Positions 1 through 9,378 of a stretch of 64,000 bases of DNA are shown here, in pieces. The position numbers and the translations under genes are program-made. The notes below the pieces were generated by a model that worked only from the letters and a program-made list of their open reading frames with translations, did no database searches and was not told the DNA's origin. The DNA is from Apricaphanius iberus (taxonomy: Eukaryota > Chordata > Actinopteri > Cyprinodontiformes > Aphaniidae): positions 1 to 64,000 of the forward strand of contig JAPXFQ010002677.1 in the NCBI GenBank assembly GCA_028564705.1, written 5' to 3'. Positions within the stretch are counted from its first letter, which is position 1; the number at the start of each line of letters is the position of its first letter.

Positions 1-241
1 GATTATGTCCCATTAAACGTGTAGCTGTAAAAGTTTAACATTTAATCTGTGTCAAAGTCGGCGTTAGAATCCATAGTTTTCTATTGATCGAGCAGACAGG
101 GTCCCTTCTCTTACGTCACTTCTGCTCTGGCATTGTCACAAAAACAACTCTAAAGGGGAAAATATATATACATTAGTACATTTTAATTTAGAAACAGTTC
201 CTAATATATTTCTCTAAACTATGGTTTGGGGGGGGGGTCTT

Positions 242-432
242 ACCAGCAACCCGCACTTTAAGACTCACATTTGTGACTTTGAGTATTTGGTTATGCCATT
301 CAGTCTAACAAACACTCCTGCTGTTTTCGAGAATCTCGTCAATGAGGTTCTATGAGATTTCCTCCACAGATTTGTCTTTGTTTGCCTGGACGACATCCTC
401 ATCTATTCCAAGAGCCTAGAACAACATAAGAT
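242..432 (+). pseudogene. Ty3/gypsy reverse transcriptase fragment
   Basis: Translation from 242 reads through the RT core of a Ty3/gypsy polyprotein. The segment [20 protein letters not shown] is followed by a stop (TGA at about 348) and then the catalytic box VCLDDILIYSKSLEQH, where the family normally has Y[VL]DD. Only about 63 codons of an RT domain of more than 200 remain, with no gag, protease, integrase or LTR next to it. It is therefore a dead scrap of an LTR retrotransposon. The Ty3/gypsy assignment rests on the spacing between the MPFGL-type block and the DD box, which is characteristic of that group. Confidence 0.85.
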
Positions 433-1077
433 CCATGACAATAGCTATAATAATATAATCTCACTTAAATTTATACATATCCTGTAAAATAATTGTGCGG
501 GTTTACACATAATTTACACACAGAATGAAATCAAAACTTATTTCAATGTATTTAATTCTGAAATGTTGTCATTTCCTGCAGTAGGTGTGTGGGTCAAGAA
601 CTTTGTCTTCGTATATGATAATAAACCAGGAGGACAACATGGATTAAGAGAAGCTCATTCTGTTAGTGGACATATCTTGACAGAGAATATTGATAAAGAA
701 AAGTAGCTGTTGTTTTCTGTTCGTCTTCCAAGTATGAATAGTTTTGATCTGAATCCTTCATTCAGCTCCGCTCTGGAGGAGCCCAGAGCTGCTCAAAGAC
801 GCATGCGCCCAGAGCTCTTAGACTAGGAAGAATCTATTGTGGAGATCTACCTAAGGAACAAGAGTGAGGAGTGCGCTTTGAATAAATGTCAAAACGGCTT
901 GCCATATTCCAGTCACCATAAGAGCACTGCAGATTCAGAGAAAGCGCACCAGGCGTACGTGAGGAATAAAAAATAAATAATCTGAGGTTGCAGGATCATG
1001 CTTTGGACACACCAACATGAAAAACGTCTCCAACAAATCTGGAACACATCCATTCTTAAAATTACAGTTACTTGTAC
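433..1077. other. Unassigned stretch
   Basis: AT-rich sequence with no recognisable coding or element similarity. Nothing supportable was found beyond the neighbouring gypsy scrap and SINE. Confidence 0.4.
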
Positions 1078-1091
1078 ATTTTAGGAATCAT

Positions 1092-1216
1092 CCATCCATC
1101 AATCCATTTTCTGAACCGCTAATTCCTCCAGGGGTCGCGGGGGGGCTGATGCCTATCTCCAGCTGTCAACGGGCGAGAGGCGGGGTACCCCCTGGACAGG
1201 TGGCCAGTCCATCACA
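1092..1216 (-). mobile_element. 3' fragment of a tRNA-type SINE with GATG tail
   Basis: Read on the minus strand, this is the last 125 bases of the same SINE seen in full at 26060-26391. It contains the dimer-like block around GACAGCTGGAGATAGGC and ends in the ATGGATGG tail (1091-1104 on the + strand). The piece is flanked by a perfect 14-bp direct repeat, ATTTTAGGAATCAT, at 1078-1091 and 1217-1230. This marks a 5'-truncated retroposition event rather than later erosion. Confidence 0.85.
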
Positions 1217-1230
1217 ATTTTAGGAATCAT

Positions 1231-3122
1231 TTTATGGCATCATTGGCAGTTAAACACCAAAAGGGACACTGACAGCAGGGTGCGATTTGCCGGTGGGGAT
1301 TTTCCCCACCTCTGGTTTTTACGTCCTACACTCTGCTGAATTATTTTTGCCTTTGGTGGGGACAAAATCTATCCCCTCGACCCAAAGTATTTTTACCATT
1401 AAGCTACATTGTGACCGAGCGCAGGATGGGTGAGAACGGCATCATCTCGGCGGCCGCCGCTCTTACCCCATCAAATGGCTTTCTCATGAAGAATAGTACA
1501 TCCTCTACAGCGATTATACAATTCTCGCCATCCACAAAACTCTTACGGCTGAGGCCACAACCAGACCTACACTCATGAAAGATCAATTCAACCCTTTTAA
1601 GACCAGATCTGTTGCCAGCAAAACAATTCTAAAAACATTTTTCGAAATACAGTTCACACAATAGACGTGATTACAACGGATTCCATGAGGTGAGATGTGC
1701 AGCTTTGCAGTGATATACGGCACATTACGCTGGTGACAACTTTGCCTGGCAGTGAATTTTGGATGTGTGTATTCTACCTACACAAACACCACCGTTATAA
1801 CATCTGAAAAAAGTTTTGATTCTGTTTAGCAGCTAACCTTCCATCTCGCTGCAGATCACTCATTAGACGAATAGCAGGTCAAGAAGGGCAAGTCAAAGTC
1901 AAGTCAAGTAGTTTGTTGATGTTGATCAAGCAAGTCAAAAGTCACTAATCTGTCAACTTGAGACTTTTTCAATTCAAGTCATAGACTCGAGTCCCACCAT
2001 CTTAGTATATAACGCATATTGCAACTGTTTTTGTATAAAGTATCATGTCCTGTCTTCTTGCCTAGTGTATTTATGTTTGTTTGAAGCACCTTGTGATCTA
2101 TAAACCTTAAAAGGTGGTCCCATTTTCACAGGGTTGCACAATGCGCATACACATTGACTGACAGCCGACAAGGCGGAAACTCAAATTATATTGGCTAAAA
2201 TAAATTGTCAGTCAGCATTAATTACATATCTATGAGAGGTAGGAGGGACTTAAGAAAAATAAAAAATGTTGTGGAGCACCACCAATTTGCCATAGTTTAG
2301 AACCAAACTGTCATTTGGATGATTTAGAAAAACTTTGGTACATCACTAAATTCTCCATAATGCAGCTTTAAAGACACACTCTGTAACTTTGCATAGATAT
2401 TTGCAGATATAAAAAGCCAAAACAAGAAAACATCAAACTAACCGCATGTGAGTTAGTAAACTGTCGAACAGTTTTCCTGGCACGCTATCACATCATCGTG
2501 CCCAAATAACCCTGGAGCAAGCATTTATTATTTACCAATTGTTGTGGAATTATCAATTAAAAGTAATTAATTAATTTGATAATTGTTATGATCTATCTGT
2601 TGATGCTGAGAATATTAACTAATAATTGTAAATGATTAATGTAATAATCCCTTCAGATTATTAACAGGGCACCAACCATTTTTCTATCCCCCCCAAAAAA
2701 TGACAAAAAATATATATTATTAATAAGGGGATTATTGACCAATAACCTCACTTATAATGATTAACTATTAGGGATTACACCAGAAAGATCCTATCTGAAG
2801 GAAGTGAATTCTTGAAGTAATTCACACACACACTCAGAATAAAAGAAACCAGGGCTTTGATTCAATTTAACCAATTTATTCTAAAAACACAACAAAAATA
2901 AAACACTACTTGTACTAAACGGTTCTGTCAAGACTACCTAAGCAATATGGCGACCATTGATGACCTCCTTTAGGGCCGTCACGGGGTGCCTCCTACCGAC
3001 GTCGTACGCAGCCCCTCGCGTGTACGCGAAGAGGCGGTGTATGACGCGAACGCGCAGCTCGTCGGATAAGGACAGGGGGGATGTTTTATGACTTTTTGTT
3101 TAACTTGAAGCAAGAGGCCTGC
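1231..3122. other. Unassigned stretch, AT-rich, possible old LTR-like section
   Basis: There is no convincing gene. A 60-codon open frame on the minus strand (1404-1586) matches nothing I recognise. From about 2650 to 3070 the minus strand has an AATAAA signal and a CpG-rich block (2990-3060), which would suit an old LTR or leader. No paired copy, primer-binding site or TSD could be found, so no element is called. Confidence 0.3.
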
Positions 3123-3133
3123 GGTTCCTTCCT

Positions 3134-3792
3134 TTTTTTCTTTTTTTCCCCTCTTTTTTTTTATTTTTTTTTACAATTTCCTGAAGTCATGGACACGAAA
3201 CCGAGACAAGAAAGAAGAAAGGAAGAAAGTGAAGAAAAGAAACAGGACCAGCAGAGGCGCAAACCGACGACACAAGACAGGGAGGCAAACAAAGAACACA
3301 AGAAAACATCCCAGTCCTCCGCCTCTGCCAAATGGCAGAGAAGCGGTAAAACAAAACAAACAAAAACAACGAACTGAACAGAACCACAACAATAATTCAG
3401 ATCCAGTAATAAAAACTAAGAATTACACAAGCATGGATTAATGAACACAATACTAATGTTTCTGGTAAGCTCCTGGTAACAACTAACTAATGACTATAAC
3501 CTCAGCTAAAGATATATCCGTCCACACCAATGAACCCACACCTATGTGTGTGTGCGAGCATGCAGGTCTGAACGGGCCAACCTACCTACCTAACAACCCT
3601 GGCACCCCCATAAGAGGTGCCCCAGTCAATCCAAGGAGGACGTCGGCCTGAAACAGCGGCTGCCCGACACACCGGCCCATCCACGACCAGCAAGGCATGC
3701 ACCAGGACCGAGCCGGGCCTCCCGGCCCCAGGCATCGAGAGCCATCATTGACGAGCGGGCAGGAGCATCCATCACCGACGGGGAGTGACTGT
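3134..3792 (-). mobile_element. A-tailed retroposon, unknown family, copy 1
   Basis: The segment from about 3170 to 3560, read on the minus strand, aligns along its length with 17690-18136 on the + strand. Shared landmarks include the hexanucleotide-rich TTCCTTCTTGTCTCGG part, the ATTAATCCATGCTTGTG block and the GACCTGCATGCTCGCACACA block. At its 3' end (low coordinates) it runs into an A-rich tail, seen as T-runs at 3134-3170. The direct repeat GGTTCCTTCCT occurs at 3123-3133 and 3793-3803, with one further imperfect base pair upstream, and bounds the insertion. There is no coding capacity. TSD plus A-tail indicates LINE-mediated insertion, and the autonomous partner is unknown. Confidence 0.7.
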
Positions 3793-4009
3793 GGTTCCTT
3801 CCTAACAAAGAAACCTCGTGGCTCTTATCAGTGAGTTAGCTTCTGCTAATACCAACTCTGGTTGGGAAATATGGAAGAAAATGGGTTTCAAAATGTCCTT
3901 CGCGTGCTGCGCATTCAGGCAGGCACTCCGGGTATGCTGATTCTGACACCAACACTTCACTGTCAACTACCGGAGAAAAAACAAAACTTCTACAGACTAA
4001 CAATTGTGC

Positions 4010-4310
4010 TCAGGGGACGTCCCCAGTCTTTCTTCCAGCCAGAGGGCGCCATTCAGGCCGTCCGCCCGACTCACGTCCCGTCCAGCCTGAGGACGCCATT
4101 CGGGCCGTCCGCCCGACCTACGTCCCGTAAGGGGACGTCTGTCAGTCCTTCGTTCAGCCAGGGGACCCCATCGGGGTCGCCCACCTGACACCCGTCCTGC
4201 CAGGGGACCCTATCCCGGTCGCCGACCTGACACTCGTCCCGCCAGGGGCCGCCTGTCTGTCTTCCGTCCAGCCAGAGGGCATCATCCGCGTTGCCCACCC
4301 GACTCAACTC
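4010..4310. repeat. GC-rich degenerate tandem array
   Basis: About six imperfect units of roughly 45 bases share the pattern CAGCCAGAGGGCGCC, then a GTCCGCCCGAC-like step, then CGTCCCG. The best units are near 4035-4130, with more diverged ones to 4300. A lone unit remnant (GTCCGCCTGCCAGAGGGC) lies near 4510. Base composition contrasts sharply with the AT-rich flanks. Open frames on both strands here follow from the repeat and are not genes. Confidence 0.75.
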
Positions 4311-5183
4311 CCAGAGATTGTTATTTCAATTTTAACGACAATATTAATAAATTTTAAACAATTTAAAAGAAGATTAAAACACATTTTTAAAGAATTCTGT
4401 AAAGTGTAATAAAAATGCAATTTCTGATAGGAGCAGGCACACATGATTAAAAAAGTAATTACTCTGCATTTTGAATATTTGCCCTTTTTAGGCAAATTTC
4501 CATTGTTCGTCCGCCTGCCAGAGGGCATATGGCAATATTATCACGCATTAAAAACAGCAGTTACATAGAAAACAATAAAATACAAATAGTAAACATTATT
4601 ATCCAGGTTACCCCCACAGACAAACACTAATACACACTCTCTCATATGGCTTATGGCAGTCTATGAGATACAAAATGTATGAAAAATTATTAATATTTGG
4701 GGCACCACCTGGTCTATCAGTAACTATTTTAATAGCCAAATGTCTAGATCAGTCTCATAATCTGAAGGAGTGAATTTTTACCATCTATTGATCATGAAAC
4801 CTTGCCATATGTGTGTGGAATAAAAATGACAAACAGTGACTTTCCAAAATACAAGAGTTTATTTAAAAAAGAAGGAAAAGACAAACATTGAATCACTCAA
4901 GCTAATTACCAACACACTACTGATCAAACTCAATGAATAACTACAAATAAAAGAACAGAAATGGATAAAAATGCAATAAAGATAGAAAACATGAATTCTG
5001 ATTTATGCTTTGGAGGAATAGACTCTGTGCGTCTTAAAATATGCTACTTCTGGGGGGAAAACTCCTGTAGATCACTTTACTTCCGGTGTGAGACGCTGCT
5101 TGTTTACGCTAGGGTTTACGGGCGGGTTTTACATCAGAAGTCAGCCAAATGGATCAATTAAGCCGAGATTTAAACTTCTCAAG
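4311..5183. other. Unassigned AT-rich stretch
   Basis: No gene or element is recognised. The last 120 bases before 5184 become GC-richer (CTTCCGGTGTGAGACG, TTACGGGCGGG), which would suit the 5' UTR or promoter of the candidate exon at 5184. Confidence 0.35.
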
Positions 5184-5289
5184 ATGTCTCGGGCATTTAC
5201 CGAATTATCTGTGGATGATGTTCATCGACTTGTCTATCTTTTTCCACCCACGCCTCAGAGCAAAAGAGAGGAAGGATTCAAATTTCACA
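5184..5289 (+). pseudogene. Candidate first exon of a SWIM-type zinc-finger gene, broken by a LINE
   Basis: The ATG at 5184 lies in good context (AAGATGT) and opens a frame beginning MSRAFTELSVDDVHRLVYLF and continuing to GFKFH at about 5289. There the sequence changes abruptly into the tail of a minus-strand LINE. From memory this N-terminus resembles those of multicopy teleost proteins that carry a SWIM zinc finger further on. Such SWIM exons are present on the same strand at 10065-10818. I infer that both belong to one gene or gene copy, with the LINE inserted into or just after this exon. No donor site is visible before the LINE junction, so this copy is probably non-functional. Confidence 0.5.
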
Positions 5290-5540
5290 TGTTTAGTTTA
5301 GTTTATTCATTTATTTGATGGGGACATGTACAGGAGCATTAATCAGCATATGAAAAGATTCTTTGTACCAGACTTTAGCTCTTGGAGCTAATTTCCATCT
5401 GCAGTCCCCAAGACATACAAAACACTATAGAAAGCATAAAACAATACAGTTCATAATATTTACAGACAGTAATTAGATTTTAATAATAATAATAAAAAAG
5501 AAAACTTCTACAGTCTCTATAATCCTCTATAGTCTATACC
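5290..5540 (-). mobile_element. 3' UTR and tail of the minus-strand LINE
   Basis: On the minus strand the segment contains a GGGGACTGCAGATGGAAATT block, a GTACATGTCCCCATC block and the terminal AATAAATGAATAAAC with repeating TAAAC units. This is the 3' end style of fish LINEs that encode the YADDTVIY-type RT found at 7160-9600. I infer that it is the displaced 3' end of that element, separated from its RT by the Rex1-tailed insertion at 5671-7045. Confidence 0.6.
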
Positions 5541-5670
5541 AACCTACTACCCTTCTAAGATGTAGACTGTAGTAGTAGTTGTTTTTTTTTGTTTTTCCGC
5601 CGTTTTTTTCCTTCTGCTTTCTTCCCTTTCCATTCCCCTTTCCCTCCTTTTCTTTTCCTTTAATGCTGAC

Positions 5671-7045
5671 ATCAGAATCAGAATCAGAATCAGCTTTAAT
5701 CGCCAAGTATGACACATACAAGTATGATGCATACAAGAAATTTACAGTTACAGTACAACCTGTCCAAGATCATTACAACAACAACAACAACAAACAGATC
5801 CAGGTCACTGTTGGGCATGCAGCCACCGAGCGGCGCTCCCGTTTATGAATCATAGAGAAGTAAACATCTGGTAGGGGAGGGTTCCACGGTGAGGGGGAAA
5901 AAACGCTCAACTGTGTTGTGGGTCCGTACAGCACTCAAAACGCAGGTGATAGAAAAAACCACACCAACAAACATTTAAGCACATATTCAGACATTAACAA
6001 TGACACATCAGGAAGGATGGGCAGGTATGAGCTCCAGTTCACAAGTTAACGCGCTGCCATCGAGGCGCGCTGTTATCCAGCTTCATGTTGCAGGAGAGAA
6101 AAATGAGGAGACAGCGAGACGGTGTGTGTGAATGTGAGTGTGTGTAACCATGTCAGTGTGTGCGTCAGTAGATGCACGTGTACGGGGGAGAGGAGACTGT
6201 TGATATTCTTCTCAGGGACATTTGATAAGAACCAGGTTGAAGGTCTTCATGGGAGCCAAAATATAAATTGTTTGGATTTCAGGGAGAGATCAAATATTCC
6301 TCTCTGTCCCTTCAGTCTGTCAGTGGTTTCTTTTTTAGTCTAATTCAGCCAAATTGTAGTTCAAATTAAAGTTCCAAATCCAAATTAATTCCCAGATTAA
6401 TAGTTCCAAATCCAATTAATTTCCAGTTGCCCCAATCCGCACCGACAGTTTCTCCAAGTCCGATGACAAATTGCGGATGAGTCCCAGAGCGCCGGCCAGA
6501 TCGCCTCTTACAGCGTCTGTTCTGCGTCCCAGCTCCCCCAGCATTTGGTTCTGAGTCCCATCAGTACGAGTCAACGCATCCAGCTGTTCCTTCAGCCGTC
6601 CAATCGCTTCCAGAACAGTGACCAATCTCGACCGTGTTTCAGATCTTTGTTGCTCCATTTTTCGGTAGTTCCAGTAACTGCCCATTCCAATCAGCAGAAA
6701 CCCGATCACCATGATTGCGAATAGATATATATCTTCAGCATCCTCTTGGGAGAGTATTGACAGACACACGGGCTGAAACTTTGTCCAAGCGTCCAGCACG
6801 TAGCCCGCCGGATACGTCTCCGCAGGACACCCCGGTTGACCCTTACCGGTGCTTCGTAGAGTTGAGTAGATTTTATCAATAGCATTCAGAGACCAGCTGA
6901 CCATTTCCATCTTCGCTTATTCAGTTTGGTTTCGGAGAAAATTGCCAAAAGATACTCCAGATAGAGGCACAGGAGACAGAGAGCTGTGGGATAAGACACA
7001 GGAGGAGGAGGGAGGAAAAAAGCGACCGTCCTCGCTGAGAGCTGC
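5671..7045 (-). mobile_element. Rex1-tailed retroelement carrying a 164-codon ORF
   Basis: Read on the minus strand, the unit begins near 7045 and carries a short CT-rich leader, a 164-codon ORF (6910-6416) and about 740 bases of untranslated sequence. It ends at 5671 in three ATTCTG repeats preceded by ACTTGGCGATTAAAGC. The last 75 bases match the 3' end of the Rex1 element at 35611 (GTATGTG-CATACTTGGC, then ATAAA or ATTAAA, then CTGATTCTGATTCTG). No reverse transcriptase lies between leader and tail. It interrupts the surrounding LINE between the end of RT (about 7060) and the LINE's own 3' UTR (5540-5290). It could be a hitchhiker that uses the Rex1 machinery, or a Rex1 relative that kept only an ORF1. 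Confidence 0.7.
6416..6910 (-). CDS. 164-aa single-exon membrane/coiled-coil protein in a Rex1-tailed element
   Basis: This is an uninterrupted ORF with a strong start context (GCGAAGATGG). Residues 1-60 form a mixed N-terminal region with two cysteines and the stretch CPAETYPAGYVLDAW. Residues 61-79 (IYLFAIMVIGFLLIGMGSY) are a clear single membrane span. It is followed by a basic stop-transfer patch (NYRK), and residues 85-160 show heptad hydrophobics (LVTVLEAIGRLKEQL, LIRNLSSDLEKLSVRI), giving a predicted coiled coil. There is no signal peptide, zinc knuckle or RRM. I do not recognise the family and give it no function. The open frame inside an element with a LINE-like tail suggests a coiled-coil ORF1-type protein or a captured gene. 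An intact frame surrounded by decayed RT genes suggests recent insertion or selection. Confidence 0.65.
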   Translation of the reverse strand: MEMVSWSLNAIDKIYSTLRSTGKGQPGCPAETYPAGYVLDAWTKFQPVCLSILSQEDAEDIYLFAIMVIGFLLIGMGSYWNYRKMEQQRSETRSRLVTVLEAIGRLKEQLDALTRTDGTQNQMLGELGRRTDAVRGDLAGALGLIRNLSSDLEKLSVRIGATGN

Positions 7046-7054
7046 ATATATAAA
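7045..7054 (-). promoter_or_regulatory. TATA-like box upstream of the 164-codon ORF
   Basis: On the minus strand the sequence TTTATATATG lies about 135 bases before the ATG at 6910. It is followed by CAGCTCTCAGCGAGGACGG and a pyrimidine-rich leader. The spacing suits a TATA box with a start site near 7015-7020. It sits at the estimated element boundary, so it may belong to the host LINE by chance. Confidence 0.3.
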
Positions 7055-7159
7055 CATGTTTGAGTTCCCAGAAAATGTTGTTTCACACCTAGGCAAAATC
7101 ATTTTAAGTCTTTGCATAGTTTTAGTGCAGTTGGAAGTTTGTTCCATTCTGAGATAGTT

Positions 7160-8096
7160 TTAAAAGAGAATGCCGATTGTCCTAATGTTGTTTTTTTTTT
7201 GTTTTGGTATGGTAGATTGGCCATTGACTGTTGATCTTGTTTTTCTGACCATCTGATTAGAAGTTATTTGAACAAACCTTTTTAGTGGTGGGGGTGCCAC
7301 ATTATTAACAATCTTGAATAGTAACTTTAGATTGACTGACTTAACTATACATTCGAAATTGAGCATTTTATATTTGGTTAATATTTGACAGTGATGATGC
7401 TGTTGTGATTTCCTATCTAAAATCCTAAGTGCTTGCTTATAAATAAATTCTAAAGGTTTTATTGTGGATTTGTTGGCTTGTGACCAGCATGATACACCAT
7501 AGAGTAAATGAGGTAATATCATTGCGTCGAAGAAGGTTTTAGCTCCTTGTATTGTCAATGAATTTCTTATAGATTTAAATGTAAACAGATTATATTTTAT
7601 TGTATGGCATACCTTTTTGATGTGTTTTTTAAAGCTTAGTCTCGAGTCTAAAATGATGCCAAGGTATCTGAACTCATCAACATTTTCTATTTTTTCTCCT
7701 TTTACTGTAATTAAGGGATATGTTTTTTTGTTTGGTTTTGTTGAGAAAAACATTGTCGCAGTTTTACTCACATTCAGTGTTAGACAGGAATCATTCAGCC
7801 ATATATAGAAAGTTTGTCCATTGCCTTTGATAGTTTGGTTGCCACTTGTTCACGGTCCTTCCCATGCATGTAGATGACAGTGTCATCAGCATACATCTGG
7901 ACGTCAACATCATCACACACGAATGGGAGGTCATTTATATATAAACTAAACAATAATGGCCCCAAGATAGATCCCTGTGGTACTCCCATAGTGCACTCTC
8001 TCAGTGGGGACACAGCTTCACCTACACGGACACACTGAGAGCGCCCAGCTAAATACGATTTAATCCAGCCAAGGGTATTGATGGACAAATTATATT
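7160..8096 (-). pseudogene. LINE reverse transcriptase, downstream piece
   Basis: The frame begins NTLGWIKSYLAGRSQCVRVG, then [20 protein letters not shown], then the catalytic QMYADDTVIYMHG. A frame change follows at about 7790. The second frame carries the thumb and C-terminal blocks (FRYLGIILDSRLSFKKHIKK, LLYGVSCWSQANKSTIKPLE). A second frame change occurs in the homopolymer at 7190-7201, after which a third frame reads LGQSAFSFKTISEWNKLP down to about 7060. It was a complete RT domain with two frameshifts, so it is non-functional. Confidence 0.85.
8084..8096. repeat. 13-bp target-site duplication of the Penelope insertion
   Basis: GACAAATTATATT occurs here and again at 9379-9391, directly abutting both ends of the insertion. 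Removing one copy and the intervening 1282 bases rejoins the LINE reading frame (KYNLS into NTLGW). Confidence 0.93.
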
Positions 8097-8146
8097 TCAA
8101 GGAAATTTCAATCGAACGCAACTGGACTTGGTAATTTTTCTTGTAA

Positions 8147-8184
8147 GACATTTCAACTCTTATCCAGAGGCTTCATCAGTTCAT
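8147..8184 (-). ncRNA. Hammerhead ribozyme-like motif of the Penelope 3' end
   Basis: On the minus strand, CTGATGA (8179-8173) is followed by an 18-base stem-loop region and then GAAATGTC (8154-8147). This order, CUGAUGA then stem II then GAAA, is the conserved hammerhead core, and the following UGUC corresponds to the cleavage-side nucleotides. Stem II is imperfect here (only CUCU/AGAG pairs cleanly), so activity is doubtful. Hammerhead motifs in Penelope-like elements are published knowledge. The assignment to this copy comes from the sequence itself. Confidence 0.6.
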
Positions 8185-8350
8185 GCTTGCCGCTGACCAG
8201 GCTGGGACTGGTCCAACTAACTGGTGTGGAGACTCAGCTATTTAACCTCTTGGAGGGCTTTCACAAGACTGATTATGTCATTGGACCCTTAGTGCTCCAC
8301 GTCTTAACGTTGGCGTGCCACCTATTGGTGGAGGTTAGGTTTCGGCTTCA

Positions 8351-9378
8351 TTAGTGCCTTATTGTGTTGTAACGACAGTCGCTGGAGTCACAGTTGTTTT
8401 TCTTATTAGAGGTTAAATTGTTGAGTCTCCTGGGTAGGGAGGAAATGGCAGCATTGTAAATTGGAGATAGGGGATGTCTCAGGCCTCCTCCTCTGTTAAG
8501 TGATGGTTTCTCTACTTTTACATAGATGGCTTTTTTTACTCCTCTTTCAAACCATCTGTCCTCTCTGTCTAATATCTGGACATTGCTGTACTCAAAGGAG
8601 TGGTCTTTCTCCTGTACAGTGGTTGTTTGGTTTCACCAATGTAGAGGTCCTTGCATTCTTCATTGCATTGGATTGCATACATCAGGTTCCTTTTGTGTGT
8701 GTGTGGTGTTCTGTCCTTGGGATGTACTAGTCTCTGTCTGAGTGTGTTGCTGGGTTTGAAATACACAGGGATACTGTGTTTGTTAAAAATCCTCCTGAGT
8801 TTTTCAGAAATCCCAGACACATATGGAATGACTACATTGTTTTGTTTGTTTTCTTTTTCAACCACTTTGTTGGCTTTCCTTCTGGAACTAGCTGCAGTTT
8901 TCACAAAAGTCCAGCCGGGGTAACCACAAGTTGTGAGGGTGTCTCTCACGTGCTTGCGTTCTTCCCCTTGGGCCTGTGAGCTGGTGGGTATGTTATCAGC
9001 TCTGTGTTGCAGGGTCCTGATAACACTAAGCTTGTGTTCCAGTGGGTGGTGTGAGTCAAAAAGTAGGTATTGGTCTGTGTGTGGGGGTTTTCTGTATACC
9101 CCAATGTGGAGCTTTCTGTACTTTCTCCTCTGGGCGACACAATCTAAAAAGGGAAAACTATTGTCCTTGACATCTTCTCTGGTGAATTTGATGTTTCTGT
9201 CCACTGAGTTTATGTGTTCAGTAAAAGCTTGCACCTCTTTGGTTTTGATTTTAACCCATGTTTCATCTACGTATTTGAACCAGTGGCTAGGTGTTTTTCC
9301 TTCAAAGGAGTTCATAACCTAGTTCATAAAGGAGTTGATAACCATGACCTGGATGAATGAGAATATTCACAGGCTTAT
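8351..9378 (-). pseudogene. Penelope-type RT (C-terminal part) plus GIY-YIG endonuclease
   Basis: The frame starting near 9315 carries WFKYVDETWVKIKTKEV, the RT catalytic region. The second catalytic Asp is replaced by Glu (YVDE where YVDD is expected). The thumb follows (FTREDVKDNSFPFLDC, LHIGVYRKPPHTDQYL) with a linker, then the GIY-YIG endonuclease start MYAIQCNEECKDLYIGETKQ at about residue 213. After PLYRR the frame shifts. The rest of the endonuclease (EDRWFERGVKKAIYVKVEKP, SLNRGGGLRHPLSPIYNAAI) continues in another frame to a stop at 8351-8353. The N-terminal part of RT is missing. The element is inactive from truncation, a frameshift and a catalytic substitution. Confidence 0.85.

Larger units (their letters stand above)
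8097..9378 (-). mobile_element. Penelope-like element (5'-truncated)
   Basis: This is an insertion inside the LINE RT, bounded by the perfect 13-bp direct repeat GACAAATTATATT at 8084-8096 and 9379-9391. Its minus strand encodes the end of a Penelope-type RT followed by a GIY-YIG endonuclease, then a non-coding 3' part with a hammerhead-like motif at 8147-8179. At the other edge (9341-9372) the module CCATGACCTGGATGAATGAG resembles the one following the foldback at 30484-30662. Target duplications of this length and hammerhead motifs at the ends are established properties of Penelope-like elements. Confidence 0.88.

Noticed and set aside
3081..3441. Lys/Gln-rich + strand frames and Phe/Leu-rich minus frames
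   Set aside because: They arise from the purine/pyrimidine-rich strand of the A-tailed retroposon. The same frames appear in copy 2 by homology, not by coding constraint.
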